DNA of 64,000 nucleotides. Origin: Hydrogenoanaerobacterium saccharovorans (GTDB lineage Bacteria > Bacillota > Clostridia > Oscillospirales > Ruminococcaceae). A program made the position numbers and the translations under genes. The notes beneath the pieces are model-generated. The model had not been told where the DNA came from and did not search any database. It saw nothing but the letters and a program-made list of their open reading frames with translations. Below, piece by piece: positions 16,906-25,736 of this stretch; within the stretch, counting starts at the first letter, position 1; every line of letters starts with the position of its first letter. The stretch spans positions 62,001-126,000 of the forward strand of contig NZ_RKRD01000001.1 of the NCBI RefSeq assembly GCF_003814745.1, in the 5' to 3' direction.

Positions 16906-17850
16906 TTATTGCAGAAAATCCTCGATAATGTAACGCGGGCGGCGTTTTACTTCACCATAAATTTTACCGATATACTCACCGATTACACCGAGGCAAAGCA
17001 GCTGAATACCGCCTATCATCCAAATGGAACCGACTAAAGTTGTCCAGCCCGCCACCGTTTTACCCATAAGCCAAACAATCAGCGCATATACAAGCGCCAG
17101 CATGCTTATAGCAAAAATAACAAAACCCAGTGTGGTAATAATGCGGATTGGCTTGACTGAAAACGAGGTGATGCCGTCAAAGGCAAAAGCCAGCATTTTT
17201 TTTAAAGGATATTTACTCTCGCCTGCAAAACGTTCGTGGCGGTCGTATTTTACCACAGCGCTTTTGTAGCCAATCAGCGGTACGATACCACGTAAAAATA
17301 GGTTCACCTCGGTGAATTCCGATAAGCCTTGCAATGCCCGTTTACTCATCAGGCGGTAATCGGCGTGGTTTTCAACAATATCAACACCCAGTGCTTTCAT
17401 AAACTTATAAAAGCCCACGGCAGTGGTGCGCTTAAACACCGTGTCGGTGTCGCGTTTATTGCGTACACCGTATACAACGTCGCATCCATTGTAGTATTCT
17501 GCCACAAAACCATCAATTACATCCACATCATCCTGCAAATCCGCATCCAGTGAGATCGCCATATCGCACAAAGGCATGGCAGTCATCAGCCCTGCGAGCA
17601 ATGCGTTTTGGTGCCCTTTATTGCGCGACAGTTTCAGCCCCGATATAAGCGGATTTTGCGCATGCAGTTCGCAAATCATCTCCCATGTGCGGTCGCGACT
17701 GCCGTCGTTTACCAGTAAAATCCGGCTTTGGGCATGGACAGTACCGCTGTCTATCATCGTTTGCAGCTTTTGGGTGAGTCTTTTTGAGGTTTCGGGTAAA
17801 ACCTGTTCCTCATTGTAACAGGGTACTACCAAGTACAGGGTGTCAGCCAT
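16906..17850 (-). CDS. GT2 polyprenyl-phosphate glycosyltransferase (CsbB/GtrB-like)
   Basis: A 314-residue family 2 glycosyltransferase of the DPM1/GtrB type, which loads a sugar on undecaprenyl phosphate on the inner membrane face. The catalytic domain (1-225) has 'LVVPCYNEEQVLPETSKRL', 'LLVNDGSRDRTWEMI', the metal-binding 'ISLDADLQDD' and 'ADYRLMSKRAL'. Two C-terminal membrane helices (about 235-300) and a basic tail 'VKRRPRYIIEDF' follow. It lies 15 bases downstream of the YfhO gene, the same pairing as CsbB/YfhO in Bacillus and Listeria, where the lipid-linked sugar is then transferred to lipoteichoic acid. The start ATG at 17850 fits the family N-terminus. Confidence 0.9.
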   Translation of the reverse strand: MADTLYLVVPCYNEEQVLPETSKRLTQKLQTMIDSGTVHAQSRILLVNDGSRDRTWEMICELHAQNPLISGLKLSRNKGHQNALLAGLMTAMPLCDMAISLDADLQDDVDVIDGFVAEYYNGCDVVYGVRNKRDTDTVFKRTTAVGFYKFMKALGVDIVENHADYRLMSKRALQGLSEFTEVNLFLRGIVPLIGYKSAVVKYDRHERFAGESKYPLKKMLAFAFDGITSFSVKPIRIITTLGFVIFAISMLALVYALIVWLMGKTVAGWTTLVGSIWMIGGIQLLCLGVIGEYIGKIYGEVKRRPRYIIEDFLQ

Positions 17851-17865
17851 CTATTACGCCTCCCG

Positions 17866-20445
17866 TTATTTCTTATGCTTTCTTTTCTTCTTAAATTGTT
17901 TGGGTTTCGAATTTTTTTGCGGAGAAGTCTGTTCTTGTTTACCGATAAAATCTTCTTCACTCCAGTTGATGTTTATCGCATTGGCTACCTCTTCGGAGGG
18001 GCTTTCTTTGTACTCCTCTTGCGCTTCGTAGGTATCGAGGCACTCCTCCAATGATAATTGATCTTCCAGCTGATCTTCCAGAATGATTTCATCGTCAAAA
18101 AGCTCGTAAGTTTGTTTGCGCTTTTTGCGCGGGTAAACCCTGCGGGCAACCATCCAATAAACCACCAAAATAATAACTGCACCGCCGGTTACGGCAATGC
18201 CTGGTAGCAAGCCGGGTGTCATATAGTTAAACCTTATTTCGGCTTCGCCTGCGGGTACTTTTACTGCCATAAAGCCGATGTCCACCGTTTCAATCTCTGC
18301 CGGCTCGCCGTTTACGGTGGCAGACCAGCCTTTGTCAAACGGTACGCTGAAGAACATCAGCCCCGGTTTGTTTAGGTTGCTGCGCGCCGTAAAGCCGCGG
18401 GTATCTTTTTTAAAATAGTAACATGAATTTGCGCGGCGTGCAGCCACGTCATCAAGAAAATCGGTGTAGTCTACAAACATATCTTCGCTGACAACTACAT
18501 GGTTGAGCATGGTGCCAAAGCGTACGGCTTGTTCCTCATTCAGCACAAGTGCCCGCATTAAAATTTTATGGCGGTCAGCCTCGGGTACTTCTTTTAGCTC
18601 GTCTTCTGTAATAAAACCATCAAAGGTAAAGCCCATCGGTACGTAATTTTCATTTTCATAGATGTTGAACTGCAGCTGTTTGGAGGTAAGAAAATACCCC
18701 GGCATAGGCTCTTGGTCTTCTTTATCGGTGCCGATAAACAGATATTTTACAGAGAACAGGCTGCGCAATGCATAAAACTCCGGCTGCGGGCGGGAGGATA
18801 CATCGCGCTTTACGCCAATTTCGGGATAAAACTTCATAATGGAGGAGGGGACTACCGAGTGGAACGTCTGTATATTTGGGATATGCCAGTACATGCCGAA
18901 GTTGTCTCCGCTGTCGTAAATATCCATACGGTAGAACTGTTTGTCCACGTCGGGCATCTTCAGGTTGCGCCGCCCCATCACACCGTTGTTGATGATATAA
19001 TTGTCTCCCGCCAAGTCTTGTTTAGACATACCGATATACAGCGCGGTATAGCTTACGCTGAACAGTGCGAGCACAACGATGACCGTGCGGGTAAAATTAT
19101 CGTTAAAACGTGCATGTGCAACCAGCAGGTAACAAAGTAGAAGGGACAGCACCGCCATCGCGGCGTAAATCCAGAAGATTTGCATGTCGTTGGCAAGCCC
19201 GATTTTTTCTACCGCGCCGTCCTTCAGCACAGGGGTAAAGCCCAAAGCAAGCAGAATCACACCGGTTACAACTGCTGTCCAGCGGAACCCTCGCATAAGG
19301 TCAATCTTTTCATTTTCAAGCGATATTATGGTTGCAGTGCAAAGCAGCAGCACCAGCATATAAAACCAACGTGTATAGTAGGAGTGATTCAGCCCTACAA
19401 ACAGGCTGTTGAGGCCCGGAACCATAGCAATAATAAAGCAGGCGATAAGCATTTTGCGTAGCCAATTTTTGCGTACACTGATGAGAAATGCAAGCACACC
19501 CGACATCGAGAACACAGGCAGCCAAGCCGAAAGCGACGCCCATTTTGCACCGTGATCGGGGAACATATTGGGGCGTGAGGGTGTCTCCGGCGGGAAGAAA
19601 AAGCTTGCGAGTATGCCGGGCTGGCGCTGTTCGTGGGTGTATAACCAAAACTGCCACCCGCCCAGCATGTTATCGGGCATAGTGGTGCGCGGGTTGCCCA
19701 TTACCGCTAAAACACTGGGCAACAGTGCGAACAGTGCACACAGTACACCCAGTACGGCTTCAAAAGCAACCCAAAAGAACTTTTTAATGCCGCCTTTCAG
19801 CCCGGAGCACCGGATGAAATAATAAAGAATGACAAAAACGACTTCTCCCACAAAAAACCAGTAGTTTACAACGGCGTTGATAGCCACAGTAATGGCAAAT
19901 GCTCCGCGGCGGTTGTTTACTAAAAGTTCTTCCAAACCAATGAGCATAAGCGGAAAGAACACGATTGCTTCATGAAAATGGTTGAAAAAAATGTTGTATG
20001 CAGTAAACCCCGAAAATGCATACAGCAGCGAGCCGATGACGGCATAGTTTTTATCGCGTACAAAGCGCTGCAAAAAAAAGTACGAGGTAAGGGCGGCGCA
20101 GGCGGTTTTCAGCACCAGCAAGGGTGCCATCAAATAGGGCAGCGCCTCGGTGGGGAACGGAAGTGTCAGCCAAAAAAATGGGCTGAAAGCAAGATAAAAG
20201 CTGTAAGACCCAATAAAGTTTGCGCCGAGGTCGGTATACCAGCTCCAAAAAATATCACCGCTGCGAACGGCTTCGTGAGCCAGCTTGTAAAACGGTATTT
20301 GCTGCACATTAAAGTCACCGATGTAAATAAAAAGCCCTTTGTTATAAATGATGAAGGGCAGAAAGATTACTGCGGCTGTGCCCAATGCCGTAAAAAAAGC
20401 GAGCCAGTGTTTGCTCTTTTGATGGTTGTATGTTAAGCTGTTCAA
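17866..20445 (-). CDS. YfhO-family membrane glycosyltransferase
   Basis: An 859-residue GT-C-fold membrane protein of the YfhO family, which transfers lipid-linked sugars to extracytoplasmic glycopolymers. It has about 13 helices and the extracellular 'YIGDFNVQQIPFYKLAHEA' loop with the catalytic-type Asp near residue 50. A large outer domain (about 490-790) contains 'FSVPFDKGWSATVNGEPAEI', the C-terminal YfhO signature. The cytoplasmic tail is acidic then Lys-rich. I place the start at the TTG at 20445, where AAGAGGTGA is correctly spaced; upstream codons lack a ribosome site and are AT-rich. It forms an operon with the GT2 gene. Which polymer is modified is not visible. Confidence 0.85.
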   Translation of the reverse strand: MNSLTYNHQKSKHWLAFFTALGTAAVIFLPFIIYNKGLFIYIGDFNVQQIPFYKLAHEAVRSGDIFWSWYTDLGANFIGSYSFYLAFSPFFWLTLPFPTEALPYLMAPLLVLKTACAALTSYFFLQRFVRDKNYAVIGSLLYAFSGFTAYNIFFNHFHEAIVFFPLMLIGLEELLVNNRRGAFAITVAINAVVNYWFFVGEVVFVILYYFIRCSGLKGGIKKFFWVAFEAVLGVLCALFALLPSVLAVMGNPRTTMPDNMLGGWQFWLYTHEQRQPGILASFFFPPETPSRPNMFPDHGAKWASLSAWLPVFSMSGVLAFLISVRKNWLRKMLIACFIIAMVPGLNSLFVGLNHSYYTRWFYMLVLLLCTATIISLENEKIDLMRGFRWTAVVTGVILLALGFTPVLKDGAVEKIGLANDMQIFWIYAAMAVLSLLLCYLLVAHARFNDNFTRTVIVVLALFSVSYTALYIGMSKQDLAGDNYIINNGVMGRRNLKMPDVDKQFYRMDIYDSGDNFGMYWHIPNIQTFHSVVPSSIMKFYPEIGVKRDVSSRPQPEFYALRSLFSVKYLFIGTDKEDQEPMPGYFLTSKQLQFNIYENENYVPMGFTFDGFITEDELKEVPEADRHKILMRALVLNEEQAVRFGTMLNHVVVSEDMFVDYTDFLDDVAARRANSCYYFKKDTRGFTARSNLNKPGLMFFSVPFDKGWSATVNGEPAEIETVDIGFMAVKVPAGEAEIRFNYMTPGLLPGIAVTGGAVIILVVYWMVARRVYPRKKRKQTYELFDDEIILEDQLEDQLSLEECLDTYEAQEEYKESPSEEVANAININWSEEDFIGKQEQTSPQKNSKPKQFKKKRKHKK

Positions 20446-20663
20446 ATCGTCACCTCTTATGGAATTTAATACAATATAAATTATATCATATTGTGGAAGT
20501 TTTACAATTATTATTGTGGAATCGGAACAATAAAATTGATATAATAAAAGTAAGGTTACTGTTAAGTTTTGCAAAACTCAGGCAGAATATGCCTTGCTGA
20601 TAAAATAGTGGCGGATACTAAGCTTTTTATTGCAATTGGATGGAAGCGGTTTGGAGGGCTTTT

Positions 20664-21245
20664 ATGGGCAGCAACAGTTTTTACGCAATGTTATCGCGGA
20701 TGAAATATATTGGCAGATGGGGATTGATGCGCTGTACACGGGAAGAAAACCTTGCCGAACACAGCCTTGAGGTTGCAACACTTACCCATGCACTGGCGGC
20801 AATCGGCAACAGGCGTTTGGGCAAAAACTACGATGCAGGCAAGCTTGTGCTATGCGCCCTCTACCACGACTGCTCCGAAATTATGACGGGGGATATGCCA
20901 ACCCCTATTAAATACCATAACCCGCAGATACGCGATAGCTATAAAGAAATCGAGCATACCTCCAACCGCAAACTGCTTGCGATGCTGCCTGACGATTTGC
21001 GTGCCGATTATGAAAGCTATTTTGAGGCAGGCTTTTTGGATGAGGAAGAGACAAAAATAGTAAAAGCGGCAGACAAACTTTCGGCACTGCTTAAATGCGT
21101 AGAGGAAGAAAATGCAGGCAACCGTGAATTTCGAAAAGCGCGGCATACAACCGAACAGGCAATACGGGATATGAACCTGCCGGAAGCGGATATTTTTCTG
21201 AACGAGTTTTTCGATTCGTACGGGCTTACACTGGATGAACTGTAA
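20664..21245 (+). CDS. YfbR-like 5'-deoxynucleotidase (HD domain)
   Basis: A 193-residue HD-superfamily phosphohydrolase resembling E. coli YfbR, which removes phosphate from deoxynucleoside 5'-monophosphates. Visible motifs are 'CTREENLAEHSLEVATL' (first His ligand), the HD pair in 'LYHDCSEIMTGDMPTPIKY' and 'ADKLSALLKCVEEE' (final Asp). I chose the ATG at 20664 because TTGGAGGG lies just upstream; the ATG at 20640 has no such site. It is a single-gene unit ending in a hairpin. It diverges from the YfhO operon. Confidence 0.88.
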   Translation: MGSNSFYAMLSRMKYIGRWGLMRCTREENLAEHSLEVATLTHALAAIGNRRLGKNYDAGKLVLCALYHDCSEIMTGDMPTPIKYHNPQIRDSYKEIEHTSNRKLLAMLPDDLRADYESYFEAGFLDEEETKIVKAADKLSALLKCVEEENAGNREFRKARHTTEQAIRDMNLPEADIFLNEFFDSYGLTLDEL

Positions 21246-21249
21246 TGTT

Positions 21250-21282
21250 CATCTGTTTGCATAATAAAACAGATGGTTTTTT
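21250..21282 (+). terminator. Terminator after the YfbR-like gene
   Basis: CATCTGTTT / AAACAGATG stem with a 8-base loop followed by GTTTTTT. Confidence 0.85.
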
Positions 21283-21343
21283 ACAAAAAACGCTCTTATA
21301 CGAGTGCATTGTTAAAACAATCATGGTAAAATTATGGTGGCAG

Positions 21344-21574
21344 ATGAACGATAGGATTGTTTTAAAAAAGGGAACGAATTGTTATGTTAAAAAAATATTT
21401 TTAATTGAGTTGGATGATATTCCGAAAAAAGATGAAGAAATCTGTTTGGCAATTGCAAAACATTGTGGCGAGAATAGCCTGCCGTTTGAATTCCTCAAAA
21501 AACCGCTCCGATTATCAATACGATTAATGGCAGCAAGTTCGAAATTACAAAGGAAATGCAACGAGTTAGGGTAG
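21344..21574 (+). CDS. Doubtful small ORF
   Basis: An open frame of 76 codons of no recognised family between the yfbR terminator and the recA promoter. The predicted product is basic with a mixed Lys/Glu/Leu composition ('ELDDIPKKDEEICLAIAKHC'). The ribosome site is weak and the start is uncertain (21323 or 21344). It may be a decayed gene or chance. The region 21575-21708 shows nothing else. Confidence 0.25.
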   Translation: MNDRIVLKKGTNCYVKKIFLIELDDIPKKDEEICLAIAKHCGENSLPFEFLKKPLRLSIRLMAASSKLQRKCNELG

Positions 21575-21708
21575 CCAACTGTTGGGTTTTGCATTGTAAA
21601 GAAATTGATTAAATTATAATTGGCTCATCACCAGATATGAGCCGAAAATACAACCAAGTACCATTTATTATGCCCGAAAAAGAAGGGGCACGAGACACTT
21701 GCCAATCC

Positions 21709-21737
21709 TTGCAATTGCGCAATGTTTCATATATAAT
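21709..21737 (+). promoter_or_regulatory. recA promoter
   Basis: TTGCAA, 17 bases, TATAAT, about 70 bases upstream of recA. Confidence 0.6.
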
Positions 21738-21759
21738 TAAAACAGTTGCAGTGACGGGG

Positions 21760-21773
21760 CAAACATTTGTTCT
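21760..21773 (+). promoter_or_regulatory. LexA (SOS) box candidate of recA
   Basis: CAAACATTTGTTCT matches the Gram-positive SOS box CGAACnnnnGTTCG at 8 of 10 defined positions. It sits about 23 bases after the -10, where a bound repressor would block transcription. Confidence 0.55.
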
Positions 21774-21809
21774 TTCGAAAAATGTTCCTGTCGGAAAGGA
21801 CGGAAACAA

Positions 21810-22880
21810 ATGGCAGTGGATAAACAAAAAGCACTGGAGACGGCACTCAGCCAGATTGAAAAACAATTCGGCAAGGGCGCAGTGATGAAGTTGGGGCAAA
21901 ACTCAACGCTGAATGTGGAGGCAATCTCTACAGGCTCTATATCGCTGGATATTGCATTGGGCATTGGCGGAGTCCCGCGCGGCAGAATTGTAGAAATTTA
22001 TGGGCCGGAAAGCTCGGGTAAAACCACGGTTGCGCTGCATATTATTGCAGAGGCACAAAAAAACGGCGGCGAAGTTGCGTTTATTGACGTGGAACATGCG
22101 CTTGACCCTGTTTATGCAAAAGCACTGGGCGTAGATATTGATTCGCTGTTGGTTTCGCAGCCCGACACAGGCGAGCAGGCACTTGAAATAACCGAGGCAT
22201 TGGTGCGCTCGGGTGCAATTGATGCAATTGTAATCGACTCGGTTGCAGCTATGGTGCCGCGTGCAGAGATTGAGGGCGAAATGGGCGACGCGCATGTGGG
22301 CTTGCAGGCGCGTTTGATGTCGCAGGCACTGCGTAAACTTACCGGTGTCATCTCTAAATCCAACTGCGTTGCATTGTTTATCAATCAGCTGCGCGAAAAG
22401 GTGGGCGTTACCTACGGCAACCCCGAGGTTACCCCCGGCGGGCGGGCGCTCAAATTCTACTCGTCAGTGCGTTTGGATATCCGACGTATTGAGCAGTTGA
22501 AAAACGGCACAGAGGGCATTGGTAACCGCACACGTGTCAAAGTAGTCAAAAACAAAGTGGCTCCTCCGTTTCGCGAAGCAGAATTTGATATTATGTACGG
22601 TACGGGTATTTCAAAAGAGGGCGAAATTCTCGACCTTGCTGTAAAACTGGATATTATCAATAAAAGCGGTGCTTGGTTTAGCTGCGGTGAAATAAGGCTG
22701 GGGCAAGGCCGCGACAATGCCAAGGAATACATGAAGGCGAACCCCGAGTTTACAGCCGGAATCGATAAACAAATCCGCGCAAGGGCGGGTGAATTGGTAA
22801 TGGTTCGCGGCAATTCAAAGTCAAGCAAAAAGGCGGCAAAGCAGGTAGACCTTGACGTGGAAGTTGAAGATGAAGAATAA
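21810..22880 (+). CDS. recA: Recombinase A
   Basis: RecA (356 residues) forms filaments on single-stranded DNA, pairs homologous strands and triggers LexA cleavage. The core has the Walker A 'IYGPESSGKTTVALH' (about 66), Walker B region 'IDAIVIDSVAAMVP', loop L1 'EIEGEMGDAHVGLQARLMSQ', and 'FINQLREKVGVTYGNPEVTPGG' (split here into 'FINQLREKVGV' and 'NPEVTPGG', loop L2). The C-terminal tail is acidic ('DLDVEVEDEE'). GAAAGGACGG precedes the ATG. Its stop codon overlaps the recX start (TAATG), so the two are translationally coupled. Confidence 0.98.
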   Translation: MAVDKQKALETALSQIEKQFGKGAVMKLGQNSTLNVEAISTGSISLDIALGIGGVPRGRIVEIYGPESSGKTTVALHIIAEAQKNGGEVAFIDVEHALDPVYAKALGVDIDSLLVSQPDTGEQALEITEALVRSGAIDAIVIDSVAAMVPRAEIEGEMGDAHVGLQARLMSQALRKLTGVISKSNCVALFINQLREKVGVTYGNPEVTPGGRALKFYSSVRLDIRRIEQLKNGTEGIGNRTRVKVVKNKVAPPFREAEFDIMYGTGISKEGEILDLAVKLDIINKSGAWFSCGEIRLGQGRDNAKEYMKANPEFTAGIDKQIRARAGELVMVRGNSKSSKKAAKQVDLDVEVEDEE

Positions 22881-23512
22881 TGCTGATTACCGCGATTGAA
22901 AAGCGAAAAGGCACGCGTAGCGCCGTATATGTAGACGGCGAATACGCGATGATGCTTGACGCTGAGATTATATTTAATGCCGGGCTGAAGGCGGGCAGAG
23001 AGATTGACCAAAACGCACTATTTGAACTGCAAAAGCAGAGCGACCTGCGCCGTACCCGTGAACGCGCCCTGTATTTGCTCGGCTACAAAAGCCACACAAA
23101 AAAAGAGCTGACCGACAAGCTCGCCAAAACTTCGGACGAAGATACCGCCGCCGAAATAGCGGGGCGAATGGAGGAACTGGGGCTTGTAAACGATGCCGAT
23201 TATGCCGAACGCTATGCAAGACAGCTTGCCAACAGCAAAGGTTATGGGATGTCGCGCATCCGGCAGCAGCTTTATAAAAAAGGCATTGACAGAGAGCTGA
23301 TTGACGATACACTGGAGCAGCTCGCGCAAACAGTTGATGTTGACGAAAAAATAAGCGAACTGATTGAGCGAAAATATCAGCGGTATTTGGGGACAAAAAA
23401 GGGTGTGGATAAAACAATCAACGCACTGATTCGCCTTGGGTACCGTTATGATGACATCCGCCGTGTACTGAATACGTTTGATACACCGCAGGAATACGAC
23501 TACGATGAATAA
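22880..23512 (+). CDS. recX: Regulatory protein RecX
   Basis: RecX (210 residues) binds RecA filaments and limits their activity. The protein is built of three-helix repeats typical of the family; clear signatures are 'RALYLLGYKSHTKKELTDKL' (about 65-84), 'YAERYARQLANSKGYGMSRI' and 'IRQQLYKKGIDRELIDD'. Its ATG overlaps the recA stop by one base. A small hairpin (23526-23547) follows. Confidence 0.93.
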   Translation: MLITAIEKRKGTRSAVYVDGEYAMMLDAEIIFNAGLKAGREIDQNALFELQKQSDLRRTRERALYLLGYKSHTKKELTDKLAKTSDEDTAAEIAGRMEELGLVNDADYAERYARQLANSKGYGMSRIRQQLYKKGIDRELIDDTLEQLAQTVDVDEKISELIERKYQRYLGTKKGVDKTINALIRLGYRYDDIRRVLNTFDTPQEYDYDE

Positions 23513-23525
23513 TTCATTTCGCATT

Positions 23526-23547
23526 AAAAAAGCTGCATAGCTTTTTA
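23526..23547 (+). terminator. Weak terminator after recX
   Basis: AAAAAGCT-GCAT-AGCTTTTT stem-loop; short but U-rich. Confidence 0.5.
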
Positions 23548-23709
23548 AACCACTGCTATTACAGTGTGCAGCGAAAGCGGCAGCTTATAGTATGGCACAA
23601 CATTTGCACAAGCTGGACTTGCAGCCGTATTTCACATGGCGAATCAAAAATGTAGAATGTTTTTGATTGCGAATTAGTATAAAATTGTATATATATTGGA
23701 GATAATGTA

Positions 23710-25044
23710 ATGTCAATAAAAGTAGGAATGGTGTCGCTAGGTTGCACCAAAAACCAAGTGGATGCAGAGATTATGCTTTCGCTCATCACAAAGCATGGCT
23801 ACGAGCTGTGTTCGGACGCAAAAAAATGTGACGTAGTTATCATCAACACCTGCGGGTTTATTGAAGATGCGAAACGCGAATCGATTGAGAATATTTTGGA
23901 GTTTGTAGGGCTCAAGCAAAAGGGCAAGGTAAAAGTGGTTGTAGTAACAGGCTGCCTTGCCGAACGCTACCAAATGGAAGTAGCCAAAGAGATACCCGAG
24001 GCAGATGTTGTTTTGGGTATCGGCTCAAACAATCAGATTGCCCAAGCCATTGAAAAAGCAATGCAAGGGCAAAAGGTATACGACTTTGCCGATAAAAACA
24101 AGGTGATGCTGAGCGGCGAACGCGTAATGACGACTGCACCCTACACCGCTTACCTCAAAGTGGCAGAGGGGTGCGACAACCGATGTACCTACTGCGCCAT
24201 ACCCATTATCCGCGGCGGCTTTCGCAGCAGGCCGATGGAAGATATTATTGCAGAGGCAAAAACGCTTGCTGCAAACGGTGTAAAAGAGCTGAATGTTATC
24301 GCGCAGGACACCACACGATACGGCAAAGATTTGTACGGAAAGCTGATGCTGCCCGAATTGCTCGACAAACTTTGCGAGATTGATGGTGTACACTGGATTC
24401 GTATCCTGTACGGATACCCCGATACCATTACCGATGAGCTGCTGGACACAATGGCTCGCCAACCCAAAATTTGCAAATACATTGATATTCCGCTGCAGCA
24501 TGCCAGCGGCAACATTTTAAAGCGGATGAACCGCCGTTTTGACCGTGAATCTCTTACCGCTTTAATGAACCATGTGCGCGAAAAAATGAACGATGTTACC
24601 CTGCGCACTACGTTTATCACCGGGTTCCCCGGCGAAACCGAACAAGATTTTGAAGACCTATGTACTTTTATCAAAGAGGTTCAGTTCGACCGCCTGGGTT
24701 GCTTCCCTTACTCGGCAGAAGACGGTACCCCTGCCGCCGAGTTTGACGGACAGCTTGACGATGAGGTGAAACGCCGCCGTGCCGACGTGATTATGGAAGA
24801 GCAAATGGGCATTATGGAGGCCCGCAACCGTAAAAAAATTGACAAAACCCTTGAAGCTTTGGTGGAAGGGTTTGATAAACAAAATAAGCTTTACTACGGC
24901 AGAACCGCCGCCGATGCCCCGGATATTGACGGCAAAGTGTATTTTACAAGCGAGCAGAAGCTGCATGAGGGCGATTTTGTGAAAGTTACTATCGAAGACG
25001 TCATGGAATACGATCTTATTGGCAGGGTGCAGGAGGCGATATAA
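23710..25044 (+). CDS. rimO: Ribosomal protein S12 methylthiotransferase
   Basis: RimO, a radical-SAM methylthiotransferase that modifies Asp of ribosomal protein S12. The 444-residue protein has the N-terminal UPF0004 domain with three Fe-S Cys ('SLGCTKNQVDAEIM', 'INTCGFIEDAK', 'VTGCLAERY'), the radical-SAM CxxxCxxC in 'EGCDNRCTYCAIPIIRG' (about 155), and a C-terminal TRAM domain. 'QHASGNILKRMNRR' and 'FITGFPGETEQDFE' are also typical. The ATG at 23710 follows TTGGAG. The downstream pgsA gene starts two bases after the rimO stop, a common clostridial arrangement. Confidence 0.95.
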   Translation: MSIKVGMVSLGCTKNQVDAEIMLSLITKHGYELCSDAKKCDVVIINTCGFIEDAKRESIENILEFVGLKQKGKVKVVVVTGCLAERYQMEVAKEIPEADVVLGIGSNNQIAQAIEKAMQGQKVYDFADKNKVMLSGERVMTTAPYTAYLKVAEGCDNRCTYCAIPIIRGGFRSRPMEDIIAEAKTLAANGVKELNVIAQDTTRYGKDLYGKLMLPELLDKLCEIDGVHWIRILYGYPDTITDELLDTMARQPKICKYIDIPLQHASGNILKRMNRRFDRESLTALMNHVREKMNDVTLRTTFITGFPGETEQDFEDLCTFIKEVQFDRLGCFPYSAEDGTPAAEFDGQLDDEVKRRRADVIMEEQMGIMEARNRKKIDKTLEALVEGFDKQNKLYYGRTAADAPDIDGKVYFTSEQKLHEGDFVKVTIEDVMEYDLIGRVQEAI

Positions 25045-25045
25045 A

Positions 25046-25630
25046 TTGAATTTACCAAATAAACTCACGGTATTGCGTATGGCGCTGGTTCCGGTGTTTC
25101 TGGTGTTCATGTTAATGGATGGAATGGCGCATAACTATTTATGGGCGTTGTTTGTTTTTGTAATAGCATCGCTCACCGATTTGCTTGATGGTAAAATTGC
25201 GCGTAAACAGGGGCTTGTAACCGATTTTGGCAAGTTTATGGACCCGCTTGCAGATAAAATTTTGGTTATGGCTGGTATGATTTGCTTTGTAGAACTGGGT
25301 TATGCCCCCGCATTTGTAATTGTAATTATTCTTGCGCGCGAATTTTTGGTTACTTCTCTGCGCTTGATTGCCGCAGGCAGAGGTATCGTAATAGCTGCAG
25401 ACAAATGGGGCAAATACAAAACAGTATGCCAAATGGTTTGGATTATTTACACCATTTTAGTTTTGTGGCTACTGATGAACTCGGGCTTGGTTGGCGCATG
25501 GGACCAGGGCTTGTGGGTGGCGCTGCGCATACCATCGGATGTGTTGATGTGGCTTTCGGTAATACTTACAGTCATTTCCGGCACGAACTATGTGTGGAAA
25601 AACCGCAGCTGTATCAGCGATATGAAATAA
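25046..25630 (+). CDS. pgsA: CDP-diacylglycerol-glycerol-3-phosphate 3-phosphatidyltransferase
   Basis: PgsA makes phosphatidylglycerol phosphate, the committed step to PG and cardiolipin. The 194-residue membrane protein has the CDP-alcohol phosphatidyltransferase motif DGxxAR...GxxxDxxxD, seen as 'DLLDGKIARKQGLVTDFGK' followed by 'FMDPLADKIL' (about 40-68), and four to six helices. I place the start at the TTG at 25046, because AGGAGG ends nine bases upstream within the last codons of rimO and the protein then begins 'MNLPNKLTVLR', the family start. It lies directly after rimO. Confidence 0.93.
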   Translation: MNLPNKLTVLRMALVPVFLVFMLMDGMAHNYLWALFVFVIASLTDLLDGKIARKQGLVTDFGKFMDPLADKILVMAGMICFVELGYAPAFVIVIILAREFLVTSLRLIAAGRGIVIAADKWGKYKTVCQMVWIIYTILVLWLLMNSGLVGAWDQGLWVALRIPSDVLMWLSVILTVISGTNYVWKNRSCISDMK

Positions 25631-25736
25631 ACCAGCAGCAGCAATTCGTTTAGAGCAAACCTCTCTGCACTTATGATAACCTCAATGCGGTATCTGCAAA
25701 AAGCAGAGAAGTAATTATATAACCGGAGGAACATAA

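Noticed and set aside
18712..20436. Several plus-strand frames of 60-154 codons opposite the YfhO gene
   Set aside because: All lie antisense to the conserved YfhO coding sequence and show no coding signs of their own.
25631..25736. T-box riboswitch before cysS
   Set aside because: The leader is only about 100 bases and lacks the conserved T-box sequence and terminator.
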